From Natranaeroarchaeum sp042663585 (GTDB taxonomy: Archaea; Halobacteriota; Halobacteria; Halobacteriales; Natronoarchaeaceae): a DNA stretch of 64,000 nucleotides. The notes under the pieces were generated by a model. That model did no database searches. It had not been told where the DNA came from and saw nothing but the letters and a program-made list of their open reading frames with translations. This document shows positions 8,572 through 20,846 of this stretch, in pieces. Where the stretch lies: positions 2,852,001-2,916,000 of the forward strand of contig NZ_JBHTAN010000006.1 in NCBI RefSeq assembly GCF_042663585.1, read 5' to 3'. The first letter of the stretch is position 1, and the number at the start of each line of letters is the position of its first letter. Both the position numbers and the translations under genes were made by a program.

Positions 8572-10346
8572 TGCCAACAGTCGACGTCGACCCGGACGAA
8601 CTGCGCGAACTGACCGACCACGAGGAGAAATCCGACGAGGAACTCAAAGACGACCTGTTCTCGCTCGGCCTCGAGTACGAGGGCTCGACCGAGAACGGCG
8701 ACTTCGAACTGGAGTTCGCGCCGGACCGACTGGATCGGCTCTCCGTCGAGGGGATCGCCCGGTCGCTCCGCTACCAGTACGGCGACGACCGTGGCGTTCA
8801 CGTCCCTAACACGAACGACGCTGACTGGGTCATCGAGGTCGAAGACGCCCCGGAGGACCGCCCCTACGTCACCGGTGCGGTGATCCGCGGCGTCTCGCTG
8901 GACGAGGCTGCGCTGGATTCGCTTATCCAGTTGCAGGAAAAGCTCCACGCTACGATGGGCCGCAAGCGTGCGAAGGGTGCCATCGGCATCCACGATCTTA
9001 CGATGCTGAAAGGCACGTCGCTCGACCCGACCGCCGGGGACGAGCGTACGACCAACAGCATCCGCTACACGAGCGTCGAACCGGATGGCGACCGGTTCGT
9101 CCCGCTCGACTCCGACCGGGAACTCACTCCCGGAGAAGTGCTCGAAGAACACTCGACGGGGGAGACGTACGCCGACCTCGTTAGCGAGTACGACCGCTAT
9201 CCGGCGATCTACGACGACATCGGCCTGTTCTCGTTCCCGCCAGTGATCAACGGTCGCCGTACCGAGGTGACGACCGACTCGCGCAATCTGTTCGTCGAAC
9301 TGACGGGCACCGACCAGTGGACGATTGACCGAATGTGTGCGATCATCTGCTACGCGCTCGACGCCCGCGCCGCGACCATCGAGGACGTCATGGTGGAGTA
9401 CTCCGACCGCGAACTCTCCACCCATCAGACCGCGGCTGACGAGCACGAGGCGCAACGAAGTCTCGTGCGCCCCGACTTCGAGCTATCGGAGAAGGCTGTC
9501 TCACACGAGCGGATCGAGACGCTGCTCGGCGTCGACTTCGACCCCGACGAAGTGATCGACCTCTTCGAGCGATCCGGCCTCGATGCCGTGACGGCTGAGG
9601 ACGACGAGGGCAACCTGATCTACGAGGCGACGATTCCGCCGTATCGCGTCGATATCCTCCATCCCCTGGATCTCGTCGACGACCTCGGCCGGGCGTATGG
9701 ATTCAACGACCTCGAACCGCGGTACCCCGACGTGAGCACTGTCGGTGGGCGACACGAACGCTCCCGACTGGAAGATGCCGTCCGAACCCAACTCGTCGGA
9801 CTCGGCTTCGAGGACATGCTGAACTTCTACATGATCAACGAGGCCGAGAACTTCGATCGGATGAGCCTCTCGCCGGATGCCGATGCCGTCGGCGCGGGGA
9901 CGCCGACCACGATCAAGAACCCCTACAGCGAGGACTACACCATGCTTCGGACGTGGGTGCTCCCCTCGCTGATGATGGTGCTCGAAGGGAACACACACCG
10001 GCGGTATCCACAGGACCTCGTCGAGATCGGTCTCGCCGCGCAGGTGGACCAATCGGAGAACACGAACGTTGCCGAACACCGTGCGGTCGCTGGCGTACTC
10101 GCCCGACACGATGCCACCTACGAGGACGCCAAGGGCCGTCTCCAGGCGCTAGCACGGAACTTCGGCGTCGAACTGGAGACGCCGGCGACGACGCACCCGA
10201 GCTTTATCGACGGCCGGACTGCCGAGGTCGTCATCGACGGTGAACCGGTCGGTATCGTCGGCGAAGTCCATCCCGGGGTGCTGGTCGAACACGAACTCGA
10301 ACTGCCGGTTTCGGCGTTCGAGTTCCGACTGGACGCGCTACAGTAG
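8571..10346 (+). CDS. pheT: Phenylalanyl-tRNA synthetase beta subunit
   Basis: A 591-residue beta subunit with the archaeal layout: N-terminal domain, B3/B4 editing domain (about 100-290), B5 domain (about 295-380, ELSEKAVSHERIETLLGV) and a catalytic-like C-terminal domain. It is shorter than bacterial PheT because the tRNA-binding EMAP and anticodon-binding domains are missing, as is usual in archaea. It starts on the last base of the pheS stop codon. Nothing looks truncated. Confidence 0.96.
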   Translation: MPTVDVDPDELRELTDHEEKSDEELKDDLFSLGLEYEGSTENGDFELEFAPDRLDRLSVEGIARSLRYQYGDDRGVHVPNTNDADWVIEVEDAPEDRPYVTGAVIRGVSLDEAALDSLIQLQEKLHATMGRKRAKGAIGIHDLTMLKGTSLDPTAGDERTTNSIRYTSVEPDGDRFVPLDSDRELTPGEVLEEHSTGETYADLVSEYDRYPAIYDDIGLFSFPPVINGRRTEVTTDSRNLFVELTGTDQWTIDRMCAIICYALDARAATIEDVMVEYSDRELSTHQTAADEHEAQRSLVRPDFELSEKAVSHERIETLLGVDFDPDEVIDLFERSGLDAVTAEDDEGNLIYEATIPPYRVDILHPLDLVDDLGRAYGFNDLEPRYPDVSTVGGRHERSRLEDAVRTQLVGLGFEDMLNFYMINEAENFDRMSLSPDADAVGAGTPTTIKNPYSEDYTMLRTWVLPSLMMVLEGNTHRRYPQDLVEIGLAAQVDQSENTNVAEHRAVAGVLARHDATYEDAKGRLQALARNFGVELETPATTHPSFIDGRTAEVVIDGEPVGIVGEVHPGVLVEHELELPVSAFEFRLDALQ

Positions 10347-10467
10347 CGAACAGGCACCGCTTTCGCCCGTGGCGTGTCGCGGTGCACAGTTCGAACCACG
10401 CCACGGCATCGGCCAGTACACGCGTCGCTCTGGGCTCGGTCTGGTAGAAAAACCTGTAGCCGATGCG

Positions 10468-11523
10468 CTATAGATCCACGCCGACGGCGTCCTCGACCGA
10501 ATCGAAGCCGTCCCGATCGAGCAGGTCCAGCAGCCCCTCGTTGATTTTGCGTGCGATCCCGGGGCCCTCGTAGACTAGCCCGGTGTACAGTTGGACGACG
10601 CTCGCTCCGGCCCGGATCTTCTCGTAGGCTCCTTCCGCACTGGAGATGCCGCCCACGCCGATCACCGGTACGTCGGTCCGTTCGGCGACGAACTGTACCG
10701 TCCGTGTTCCTCGCTGCTCGATCGGCTTCCCGGAGAGACCGCCTTCTTCGGCGGCGTTCGGATTCGTTAGCGTCTCCGCTCGCTCTGTCGTCGTGTTGAT
10801 GGCGATGATGCCGTCGAGATCGAGGTCGTCGACGACGGCGAGCGCGTCTTCGATCGAACTCTCGGGCAGATCCGGCGAGAGTTTGACGAGTAGCGGATAC
10901 GCACCCTGTTCTTTGAGTCGCCCGAGGATCCGTTCCAGATGCTCCCGGTTCTGTAGCTCTCTGAGGCCGGGCGTGTTCGGGCTGGAGACGTTGACCACGA
11001 AGTAGTCGCCGTGTTCGGCCACGCGCTCGTACGTGTACGCGTAGTCGTCTGCGGCCTCCTCGAGCGGCGTGGACTTCGACTTGCCGATGTTCACACCGAT
11101 TGGCACGTCGGGGAGTTCGAGTCGGCGCATCTGCTCGCCGATCTCGTCTGCGCCGTCGTTATTAAAGCCCATCCGGTTGATGAGCGCTTCGTCCTCCGGG
11201 AGACGGAACATCCGCGGACGCGGGTTCCCGGGCTGTTTCTCGGCGGTGACACCTCCGATCTCCACGTGACCAAACCCGAGCGCGCTCAGCATCGACGGGA
11301 CTTCCGCGTTCTTGTCGAAGCCAGCAGCCACACCGACCGGTGTCGGGAACTCGAGATCCCACAGGTCGACTGTGAGACGGTCGCTTTCGACTGCATATCT
11401 GTTTGCAACCGCTCGTTCGACTGGCGTGTTCTGTGCGATCTTGAGGCCAGTGTGGACGAGATTGTGAGCGGTTTCCGGTGGGAGTTTGAAAAATATCGGC
11501 TTTGCGAGACTGTAAACGTCCAT
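10468..11523 (-). CDS. pyrD: Dihydroorotate dehydrogenase, class 2 (quinone-dependent)
   Basis: A 351-residue FMN enzyme oxidising dihydroorotate to orotate in pyrimidine synthesis. Class 2 is indicated by the N-terminal helical extension (residues 1-45, amphipathic, quinone and membrane contact) and by the catalytic serine in NVSSPNTPGLR (S180/S181) in place of the class 1 cysteine. FMN contacts include AAGFDKNAEV, NRMGFNN and GVGGISS near the C-terminus. The gene stands alone, convergent with pheT. Confidence 0.95.
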   Translation of the reverse strand: MDVYSLAKPIFFKLPPETAHNLVHTGLKIAQNTPVERAVANRYAVESDRLTVDLWDLEFPTPVGVAAGFDKNAEVPSMLSALGFGHVEIGGVTAEKQPGNPRPRMFRLPEDEALINRMGFNNDGADEIGEQMRRLELPDVPIGVNIGKSKSTPLEEAADDYAYTYERVAEHGDYFVVNVSSPNTPGLRELQNREHLERILGRLKEQGAYPLLVKLSPDLPESSIEDALAVVDDLDLDGIIAINTTTERAETLTNPNAAEEGGLSGKPIEQRGTRTVQFVAERTDVPVIGVGGISSAEGAYEKIRAGASVVQLYTGLVYEGPGIARKINEGLLDLLDRDGFDSVEDAVGVDL

Positions 11524-11588
11524 CGTGTGTCACCCTGGGCCGTTTGGCTATAAAGTTCCCGAAGACACGATATCGACGGTACGGGGGG

Positions 11589-11786
11589 TTAGAAGTCGTG
11601 CTCTACTTCGTCCTGGTCCGCTTTCTGAATGATGATCTTGCCCTCCCGAACACGTACAAAGACGTCGTCGCCGATCTCCATCCCAGCCACCGCCAGCTCG
11701 TCTTCGTGTAGGTTGATGTGGACGTTGTGGTATTCTCCGTCTTCGCCCTTCGCACCACTGGGACTGAGCTTCTTTTTCCGTACCAT
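11589..11786 (-). CDS. Small AbrB/MazE-like swapped-hairpin protein
   Basis: A 65-residue protein with a basic start (MVRKKKLSPSG) and a beta-rich remainder, NVHINLHEDELAVAGMEIGDDVFVRVREGKIII, resembling the SpoVT/AbrB swapped-hairpin DNA-binding fold (L-hydrophobic, GD.V.VRV, I.I). It is probably a small DNA-binding regulator or antitoxin-like protein; no toxin partner is adjacent. A CTTAAGT box upstream on the minus strand (about 11823-11829) resembles the rRNA promoters, which would imply strong expression. Confidence 0.7.
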   Translation of the reverse strand: MVRKKKLSPSGAKGEDGEYHNVHINLHEDELAVAGMEIGDDVFVRVREGKIIIQKADQDEVEHDF

Positions 11787-11995
11787 CGAGGTATTCTATG
11801 ACGAAGTTCGCCACACGACATACTTAAGTGTTTTCTACGGACGCAACTATTTCGGGGACGGTAGCCGTGCGCGTGACATCCTTTCGGGGCTACATATCGA
11901 CTGTACCACCCTTTCGTCGTACGTTTTCACACTCTCATGCGAGAACAAATGGGTTAGAATTATATACTAAGCACTGAATCGGCGTCCCCTCGGGG

Positions 11996-12035
11996 ATATA
12001 TTTATATTGAGTCATGTGCTCGGTTCTCATGGAGG
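11996..12035 (+). promoter_or_regulatory. Promoter and Shine-Dalgarno of the MC1 gene
   Basis: An AT-rich TATA element (ATATATTTATATT, about 11997-12008) is followed by a strong GGAGG (12031-12035) eight bases before the ATG at 12045. A perfect ribosome-binding site is uncommon among the leaderless-looking genes here and suits a highly expressed chromatin protein. Confidence 0.6.
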
Positions 12036-12044
12036 CAACAAACC

Positions 12045-12353
12045 ATGGTACGTGAAGACGGTAAGCGAAACTTTGCACTGCGCGAACAGGAAGGCGAGGA
12101 ACCGAGCGTGTTTTCGGGTAACACTCCCCGACAGGCTGCCCTGAAAGCCGCCCGGCGTCTCGAACCAGCACCGTCGGAAGACGAGGCCGAGATGACGGAA
12201 CTCCGACTTCGGGAGAAAGGTACCGACAAGGTCCATATCTATGAAGGCTGGGCCTGGCACGAGAAGGCGCCGGACGACAAGCCGGACTGGATGCCCGAAG
12301 AGATCACCGAGGCGAACGTCTCGAAACAGGGCATCGAGCACCTCGACGAATAA
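12045..12353 (+). CDS. Non-histone chromosomal protein MC1
   Basis: A 102-residue member of the archaeal MC1 family, small architectural proteins that sharply bend DNA. Diagnostic stretches are KRNFALREQEGEEPSVFSG, PRQAALKAARR, LRLREKGTDKVHIYEGW and KPDWMPEEI, matching the family from end to end. Like other haloarchaeal members it is acidic overall compared with the strongly basic methanogen forms. It is transcribed toward the rRNA operon from its own strong promoter and ends at a T-run and hairpin. Confidence 0.94.
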   Translation: MVREDGKRNFALREQEGEEPSVFSGNTPRQAALKAARRLEPAPSEDEAEMTELRLREKGTDKVHIYEGWAWHEKAPDDKPDWMPEEITEANVSKQGIEHLDE

Positions 12354-12370
12354 ATCGTCCGCCAGGAATG

Positions 12371-12409
12371 GCTTTTTTGTCGTGCTCGGCCAGTTCGGTA
12401 GCCGAGCAC
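12371..12409 (+). terminator. T-tract plus inverted repeat after the MC1 gene
   Basis: A run of six T residues (about 12373-12378) 20 bases after the MC1 stop is followed by a 9-base perfect inverted repeat (GTGCTCGGC at 12382-12390 with GCCGAGCAC at 12401-12409). The T-tract alone is the usual archaeal termination signal; the hairpin lies after it and may be an RNA 3' end or unrelated. Confidence 0.5.
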
Positions 12410-12550
12410 CTTCGACGCTCTCTGTAACCACCTTTCACTTCTGTTACCGTATCGCATCTGTGCGGCCACCTTACGACCTGAACACAGCTCGTACCGTGAC
12501 CTGCTGTACCGAGTCATCCCGTTGCCATGGTACGCTCTTCCGATGGCGGA

Positions 12551-12575
12551 TTCGTTCGACGGCCTTAAGTTTACC
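12551..12575 (+). promoter_or_regulatory. rRNA promoter 1 (CTTAAG box)
   Basis: TTCGTTCGACGGCCTTAAGT is the first of four CTTAAG-centred boxes in front of 16S. Tandem promoters of this form are known upstream of haloarchaeal rRNA operons. Start sites are expected about 25-28 bases downstream of each box. Confidence 0.65.
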
Positions 12576-12700
12576 ACCGGCTTCCGACAGTATGCAAGCG
12601 ACGTGACGCAGTCGACTCCCACCGAGTCGCTCGGTGTCCCTCTGGTCACGACCTGACTCGGAGGCAGGTACGCTCCACCGCTCACACGCTCGTGGCAAAA

Positions 12701-12725
12701 CGATGCCCTTAAGTGTGAAAGTGGA
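12701..12725 (+). promoter_or_regulatory. rRNA promoter 2 (CTTAAG box)
   Basis: CGATGCCCTTAAGTGTGAAA shares CG(A)(C/T)GCCCTTAAGTGT with the next box, so promoters 2 and 3 look like a recent duplication with 80-base spacing. Confidence 0.7.
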
Positions 12726-12780
12726 CTACTGTCGTATTGCGCACGGCGGTTCCGTCGACATCCTCGACGGAGTCGGAATC

Positions 12781-12802
12781 CGACGCCCTTAAGTGTATAA
12801 GG
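12781..12802 (+). promoter_or_regulatory. rRNA promoter 3 (CTTAAG box)
   Basis: CGACGCCCTTAAGTGTATAA is almost identical to the 12701 box over 16 positions and lies 80 bases from it. Confidence 0.7.
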
Positions 12803-12883
12803 GTACTCGGATTGAATGCGAACGACACGATGCGACCGACGGCCCGTTCAACTCGGGCCTCAGTCGCCTGGACCGAAAGACGC

Positions 12884-12920
12884 GCTTCGAAGGCCTTAAG
12901 GGCTTTCTCGAGGTAATATT
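12884..12920 (+). promoter_or_regulatory. rRNA promoter 4 (CTTAAG box)
   Basis: CTTCGAAGGCCTTAAGGGCT is the box closest to 16S, about 245 bases before its mature end; an AT-rich stretch (GGTAATATTTGG) follows. The TTCGA.GGCCTTAAG form is shared with promoter 1. Confidence 0.6.
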
Positions 12921-13039
12921 TGGTCCGAAAGAGATGAGGATTCCACCCCTGCGGTCCGCCGTACACGATGGAATCTGATGTTAGCTTTGGTAGTTCGGCG
13001 ACATCCGGGCGCTCGTGCCTGGTCGTCGCCGGATTACGG

Positions 13040-13142
13040 ACTCATGCAATGTTACAAACGCGATCATGTTCCCTGACGGGGAACATAAGGTGACGCCATC
13101 CCTCTGGGATGGCATCCCGCCTAACCGCCCCCACCAGGGGGC
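13040..13142 (+). other. 16S leader: processing half-site and three hairpins
   Basis: ACTCATGCAATGT (13040-13052) pairs through its central TGCA with the matching ACTCATGCACTGT after 16S, giving the bulge-helix-bulge shape cut by EndA during rRNA maturation; flanking bases (about 13005-13035) complement 14668-14705. Between the cut site and mature 16S are three successive perfect hairpins: 13066-13073/13079-13086, 13095-13102/13106-13113 and 13127-13132/13137-13142. Confidence 0.65.
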
Positions 13143-13144
13143 AC

Positions 13145-14614
<1,470 letters not shown>

Positions 14615-14653
14615 ACTGACCGGGATCGGGGCGACGCCCCGACCCACCTATAT

Positions 14654-14705
14654 ACTCATGCACTGTCCGCACGCCGGCCGACGCCACCACGACGCGTCCG
14701 GGCGC
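14654..14705 (+). other. 16S downstream processing half-site
   Basis: ACTCATGCACTGT (14654-14666) followed by CCGCACGCCGGCCGACGCC is the 3' partner of the 13040-13052 half-site. The self-complementary TGCA forms the 4-base-pair centre of the bulge-helix-bulge; the following GC-rich stretch is imperfectly complementary to the bases before 13031. Confidence 0.55.
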
Positions 14706-14759
14706 TAACGAACTATCAAAGCTAACACTATACACGCCTCTCCGGGCTCTGCCCGGAGT

Positions 14760-14832
14760 GGGCCCATAGCTCAGCGGTAGAGTGCCTCCTTTGCAAGGAG
14801 GATGCCCAGGGTTCAGAATCCCTGTGGGTCCA
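14760..14832 (+). tRNA. tRNA-Ala (anticodon TGC)
   Basis: Acceptor GGGCCCA pairs with TGGGTCC (one G-U), the D-stem is GCTC/GAGT, and the anticodon stem CCTCC/GGAGG encloses TTTGCAA with anticodon TGC. The 3' CCA is only partly encoded (CA follows). Oddity: the T-arm reads CAGGG-TTCAGAAT-CCCTG, so the T-loop has eight bases in place of the near-invariant seven (TTCGAAT with one extra A). Position between 16S and 23S is standard for euryarchaea. Confidence 0.95.
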
Positions 14833-14850
14833 TGACTCGTGCTCGAATCG

Positions 14851-14877
14851 CGAACCGTTGCCCTTAAGTGGGAAACG
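14851..14877 (+). promoter_or_regulatory. Spacer promoter (CTTAAG box) ahead of 23S
   Basis: CGTTGCCCTTAAGTGGGAAA after tRNA-Ala matches the rRNA promoters at 12701 and 12781 (GCCCTTAAGTG). An internal spacer promoter is known in haloarchaeal rRNA operons and would boost 23S-5S synthesis. Confidence 0.6.
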
Positions 14878-14981
14878 GCGCTCGGTTGGAGTACGAAGCG
14901 AAACTGATGCACCATCCCGTGTAAGCGCGGATGGGAAGGGTTGAACACTCGGCTAGACCACCCCGGGTGTGACGAGACCAT

Positions 14982-15070
14982 GTGTACGTGCGATCCAGAC
15001 GTCCACTGGACCAGTTCGGCAGACTTGCGAGTCTGCTCAACCGCAGTGGTCCAACACAGACGACACACGA
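14982..15070 (+). other. 23S 5' processing stem
   Basis: GTGTACGTGCGATCCAG (14982-14998) is perfectly complementary to 18083-18099 after 23S, closing a long stem around the precursor. Inside it a short hairpin (CAGACT TGCG AGTCTG, about 15023-15038) and CCACTGGACC/GTGGTCC blocks provide the bulge-helix-bulge region for EndA. Confidence 0.65.
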
Positions 15071-15089
15071 TTTAGACGATTAGACGACA

Positions 15090-18005
<2,916 letters not shown>

Positions 18006-18082
18006 ACTCATATCCGAGTGTATCATCTGCACTGGTCCACAACGTAGAGCGACTCGCTCTGCTGACCTGGTCCAGGCGTAAA

Positions 18083-18099
18083 CTGGATCGCACGTACAC
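18083..18099 (+). other. 23S 3' processing stem
   Basis: CTGGATCGCACGTACAC is the exact reverse complement of 14982-14998; additional weaker complementarity (CTGGTCCA and neighbours) extends inward toward 18030. Confidence 0.7.
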
Positions 18100-18165
18100 G
18101 AATATGGTGGTCAACTGACCAACGGACAGGTGTCCATTATTGTGGTTCGAGTCCACGAGTTGGCG

Positions 18166-18288
18166 TTAAGGCGGCCAGAGCGGCAGGGCAACTCCCGTAC
18201 CCATCCCGAACACGGAAGATAAGCCTGCCAGCGTTCCGGCAAGTACTGGAGTGGGAGACCCTCTGGAAACACCGGATCGCCGCCTGCT
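18166..18288 (+). rRNA. rrf: 5S ribosomal RNA
   Basis: A 123-base 5S with closing stem TTAAGGCGGC/GCCGCCTGCT, the conserved CCCGTACCCATCCCGAACAC loop and AAGTACTGGAGTGGGAG. It matches the haloarchaeal 5S layout. Confidence 0.96.
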
Positions 18289-18298
18289 ATTCATAGAC

Positions 18299-18332
18299 CC
18301 TCCGCGCCCATTCGGGCGCGGGGGTTATTTCA
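18299..18332 (+). terminator. GC hairpin after 5S
   Basis: CCGCGCCC-ATTC-GGGCGCGG (18302-18321) is a perfect 8-base-pair hairpin, extendable outward, followed by GGGTTATTTCATT. It resembles a bacterial intrinsic terminator more than the usual plain archaeal T-tract; it could instead be a processing or stability element. Confidence 0.55.
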
Positions 18333-18400
18333 TTCAGAAGGGAGAGCGGCAGTGCCGGTCAGCGCGGACGCGTGGCCGATGCCGACCCGACTCCCACTGT

Positions 18401-18420
18401 CGAAACGCAGGGCTTAAGCG
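18401..18420 (+). promoter_or_regulatory. Promoter of tRNA-Cys (CTTAAG box)
   Basis: CGCAGGGCTTAAGCGGG carries the rRNA-type CTTAAG at 18413-18418, centred about 29 bases before the tRNA 5' end at 18445. This places the start almost exactly at the mature tRNA end and suggests tRNA-Cys is expressed separately from the rRNA operon. Confidence 0.6.
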
Positions 18421-18444
18421 GGAGTCCCGTCTACGTTTTCTTGC

Positions 18445-18520
18445 GCCAAGGTGGCAGAGTTCGGCCTAACGCAGCGGCCTGCAGAGCCGCCCATCGCCGG
18501 TTCAAATCCGGCCCTTGGCT
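18445..18520 (+). tRNA. tRNA-Cys (anticodon GCA)
   Basis: Acceptor GCCAAGG/CCTTGGC with discriminator T, anticodon stem GCGGC/GCCGC enclosing CTGCAGA (anticodon GCA), and a normal 7-base T-loop (GCCGG TTCAAAT CCGGC). CCA is not encoded. A T-rich tail (TTCTTTTGTT) just after it is a likely terminator. A tRNA-Cys after 5S is typical of haloarchaeal rRNA operons. Confidence 0.96.
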
Positions 18521-18563
18521 TTCTTTTGTTGCGAGCAACGTTGCGAGCGGCAAGATCAAATGA

Positions 18564-18680
18564 CGATTCGACCTCTGGGACGACCGACCGCCAATCGGTT
18601 CGAGCACTGCGACGCTGAACGGTGCGGTCACCGAACTCGACGCCGCCGGTAACGAGACGAGCGAAACCCAGACGGTGTAG
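18564..18680 (+). pseudogene. Possible C-terminal relic of an unknown gene
   Basis: A stop-to-stop frame with haloarchaeal-looking codons (reads FDLWDDRPP...NETSETQTV, then TAG) follows tRNA-Cys directly, has no start codon, and is in the same frame as the next gene. It could be the 3' remnant of a gene cut off at the tRNA, or chance coding-like sequence. Confidence 0.25.
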
Positions 18681-18701
18681 ACGACTGAAGCGTTCCCACG
18701 G

Positions 18702-19034
18702 ATGTCACTGGACCCGACTCTGGACGTGACTGTCGACGAGGACATCACGATTCGGTTTGCCGTGACCAACAGGGGCACTGAGGCTGTCGAGTTGACGTTC
18801 CGAACTGGACAGCACGCCGACGTTACCGTCCACGATACCGACACTGACGTGGCCGTCTGGCGGTGGAGCGACGACAAGATGTTCACTCAGGCGCTCGAGC
18901 GCGTGACCTTGTCTCCCGGTGAGACTCTCGAACACGAATACACCTGGTCCGATCCCCAATCGGGGGACTACGTCGCAGTCGCGACCCTTGAAGCCGACAG
19001 AGATGCCGAGACACGAGTCGAGATGACGATATGA
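18702..19034 (+). CDS. BsuPI-like (intracellular proteinase inhibitor) domain protein
   Basis: A 110-residue all-beta protein resembling the BsuPI family: FAVTNRGTEAVELTFRTGQHADVTVHD, VAVWRWSDDKMFTQAL, VTLSPGETLEHEYTW and GDYVAVATL. Family members are immunoglobulin-like domains; protease inhibition is shown only for the Bacillus prototype, so the role here is unknown. No signal peptide is visible, so it is probably cytoplasmic. The following 200 bases hold no gene except the promoter of the MATE transporter. Confidence 0.8.
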   Translation: MSLDPTLDVTVDEDITIRFAVTNRGTEAVELTFRTGQHADVTVHDTDTDVAVWRWSDDKMFTQALERVTLSPGETLEHEYTWSDPQSGDYVAVATLEADRDAETRVEMTI

Positions 19035-19232
19035 CACTTTGTCGGCATCTCCCGGGGGTTTTCCGGACGAATCGTCGTTCCCCTGGGTGACTGACAAACT
19101 ACTCGCGTTTCGGGCCGACGGATAGAAAACAGACCGCACGAGATATCTCTCGGACATCTCGGTGGGTCGCTGACAACGTGTGCGAGAGTCACATCAAAAT
19201 ACTGAACTGCCCATGCTCCCTTTTCAAAGATA

Positions 19233-20801
19233 GTGACTGATCAGCCCCGCGACTCGGACCGCCCTCCAGCGGACCCGAACGATACGACGGCCGAACAGGA
19301 CGATTCCGGCGACGAGCCGAAAGAATCGATCACCGAGGGAAGCCTGATCCGGCCGCTCTTTCATCTCGCGTGGCCGATAGTTGTCATCCAACTGTTGCAG
19401 GTGACCTACAACGTCGCTGACACGCTCTATCTCGGCCGACTCTCTGCGGATGCTGTCGGTGCGATCAGCCTCGCGTTTCCGCTGATCTTTCTGCTGATCG
19501 CCGTCGCGGGCGGCTTTACGACCGCGGGTGCGATCCTTGTCGCCCAGTATATCGGTGCGAAGGGTGACCGGTCGGCAGGGCTAGTCACGGGCCAGACCGT
19601 CTCGTTCGTCAGTCTGCTCTCGGTCGTTATCGGTATCGTCGGCTACTTTTACACGCGCCCGGCGCTCGAACTCCTACCGAGTGATCCGGATACCGCGGCA
19701 AACGTCATTCCGCTGGCCGCGGATTACATGGAGGTCTTCTTCCTCGGGATGCCGCTGCTGTTCGGGTTTTTCGTCTTTTCGGCGCTCATGCGCGGGTATG
19801 GCGACACGCGAACGCCGATGCTGGTGATGGTGGTCTCGGTGGTCGCGAACGTCCTCCTCGATCCGTTCCTGATCTTCGGCTTTCAGAACAACCCGCTCAT
19901 GCTGTGGACCGGACTGCAGGGGGTCGAAGCGTCGCTGCTCGCTAGCACTGGGTTCACTGGTTGGGGTATCGAGGGCGCAGCGGCCGCGACGATTATCGCC
20001 CGCGGGGCGGGGACGGGGCTGGGACTCGGTATCCTCTTCGGTACGTCGGTCGGACCCGCCGTTCGCCTGAGCCATCTCCGCCCGGACCTCGATATTATCG
20101 AAGATATCGTTCGGCTGGGTACGCCCAGCATGATCGAGCAGAGCACGAGCGCGCTCGCGATGATCAGTCTGACCGCGATGGTCGTCACGTTCGCGCCGAC
20201 AGTGGTCGCCGCGTACGGACTCGGGAACCGACTGATCTCGCTGGTCTTCCTTCCCGCGATGGGGCTGGGTCGAGCGATAGACACGATGGTCGGGCAGAAC
20301 CTCGGTGCGGACCGGGCGGATCGAGCGGCGCGGTCGGCGTGGCTCGCTGCCACGACCGGTGCGGGCGTCATGCTCGTCGTCGCGGTAATCGCGGTCACGT
20401 TCACCGAACCGATCGTGAGTATCTTCCTCGGTGACGTCCCCGACGCACCGGAGACCATCGCGCTCGGCGTCGACTACGTTCAGATCCGCTCGGTCGAGTT
20501 CGCCTTCATCGGCGTCTCGCAGGTGATGCTCGGCGCGTTCCGTGGGGCCGGGAACACGAAGGTGGCGATGGTCATCTCGATCATCACGCTGTGGGTCGGC
20601 CGCGTGGGGACGGTCTATCTGCTCGTGTTCGCCTTCGATATGGGCGAGACGGGTATCTGGATCGGGATGGCGGTCGGGAACGTGCTCGGGGCGATAGTCG
20701 CGGTAGGATGGTTCCTGCGTGGGACCTGGAAGGAAAAGTATATCGACGAACCGGCGGTCGAGGCGTCGGACACGACTGCGCCTGCCGATCAGGACGACTA
20801 G
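19233..20801 (+). CDS. MATE-family multidrug/Na+ antiporter
   Basis: A 522-residue inner-membrane exporter with about 12 predicted transmembrane segments in two halves; the first opens with PLFHLAWPIVVIQLLQVTYNVADTLYLG, a typical MATE start, and the second with LGTPSMIEQSTSALAM. Members export cationic drugs or metabolites in exchange for Na+ or H+. The first 45 and last 15 residues are hydrophilic, acidic tails typical of halophiles. The start is a GTG: the frame is closed just upstream and a TTTTC element (about 19220) precedes it. The next gene follows after 45 bases. Confidence 0.93.
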   Translation: MTDQPRDSDRPPADPNDTTAEQDDSGDEPKESITEGSLIRPLFHLAWPIVVIQLLQVTYNVADTLYLGRLSADAVGAISLAFPLIFLLIAVAGGFTTAGAILVAQYIGAKGDRSAGLVTGQTVSFVSLLSVVIGIVGYFYTRPALELLPSDPDTAANVIPLAADYMEVFFLGMPLLFGFFVFSALMRGYGDTRTPMLVMVVSVVANVLLDPFLIFGFQNNPLMLWTGLQGVEASLLASTGFTGWGIEGAAAATIIARGAGTGLGLGILFGTSVGPAVRLSHLRPDLDIIEDIVRLGTPSMIEQSTSALAMISLTAMVVTFAPTVVAAYGLGNRLISLVFLPAMGLGRAIDTMVGQNLGADRADRAARSAWLAATTGAGVMLVVAVIAVTFTEPIVSIFLGDVPDAPETIALGVDYVQIRSVEFAFIGVSQVMLGAFRGAGNTKVAMVISIITLWVGRVGTVYLLVFAFDMGETGIWIGMAVGNVLGAIVAVGWFLRGTWKEKYIDEPAVEASDTTAPADQDD

Positions 20802-20846
20802 GTCGGTTCCCCGACGTATTTGTAGCCGCCGCCGTTTTCGGGAGAT

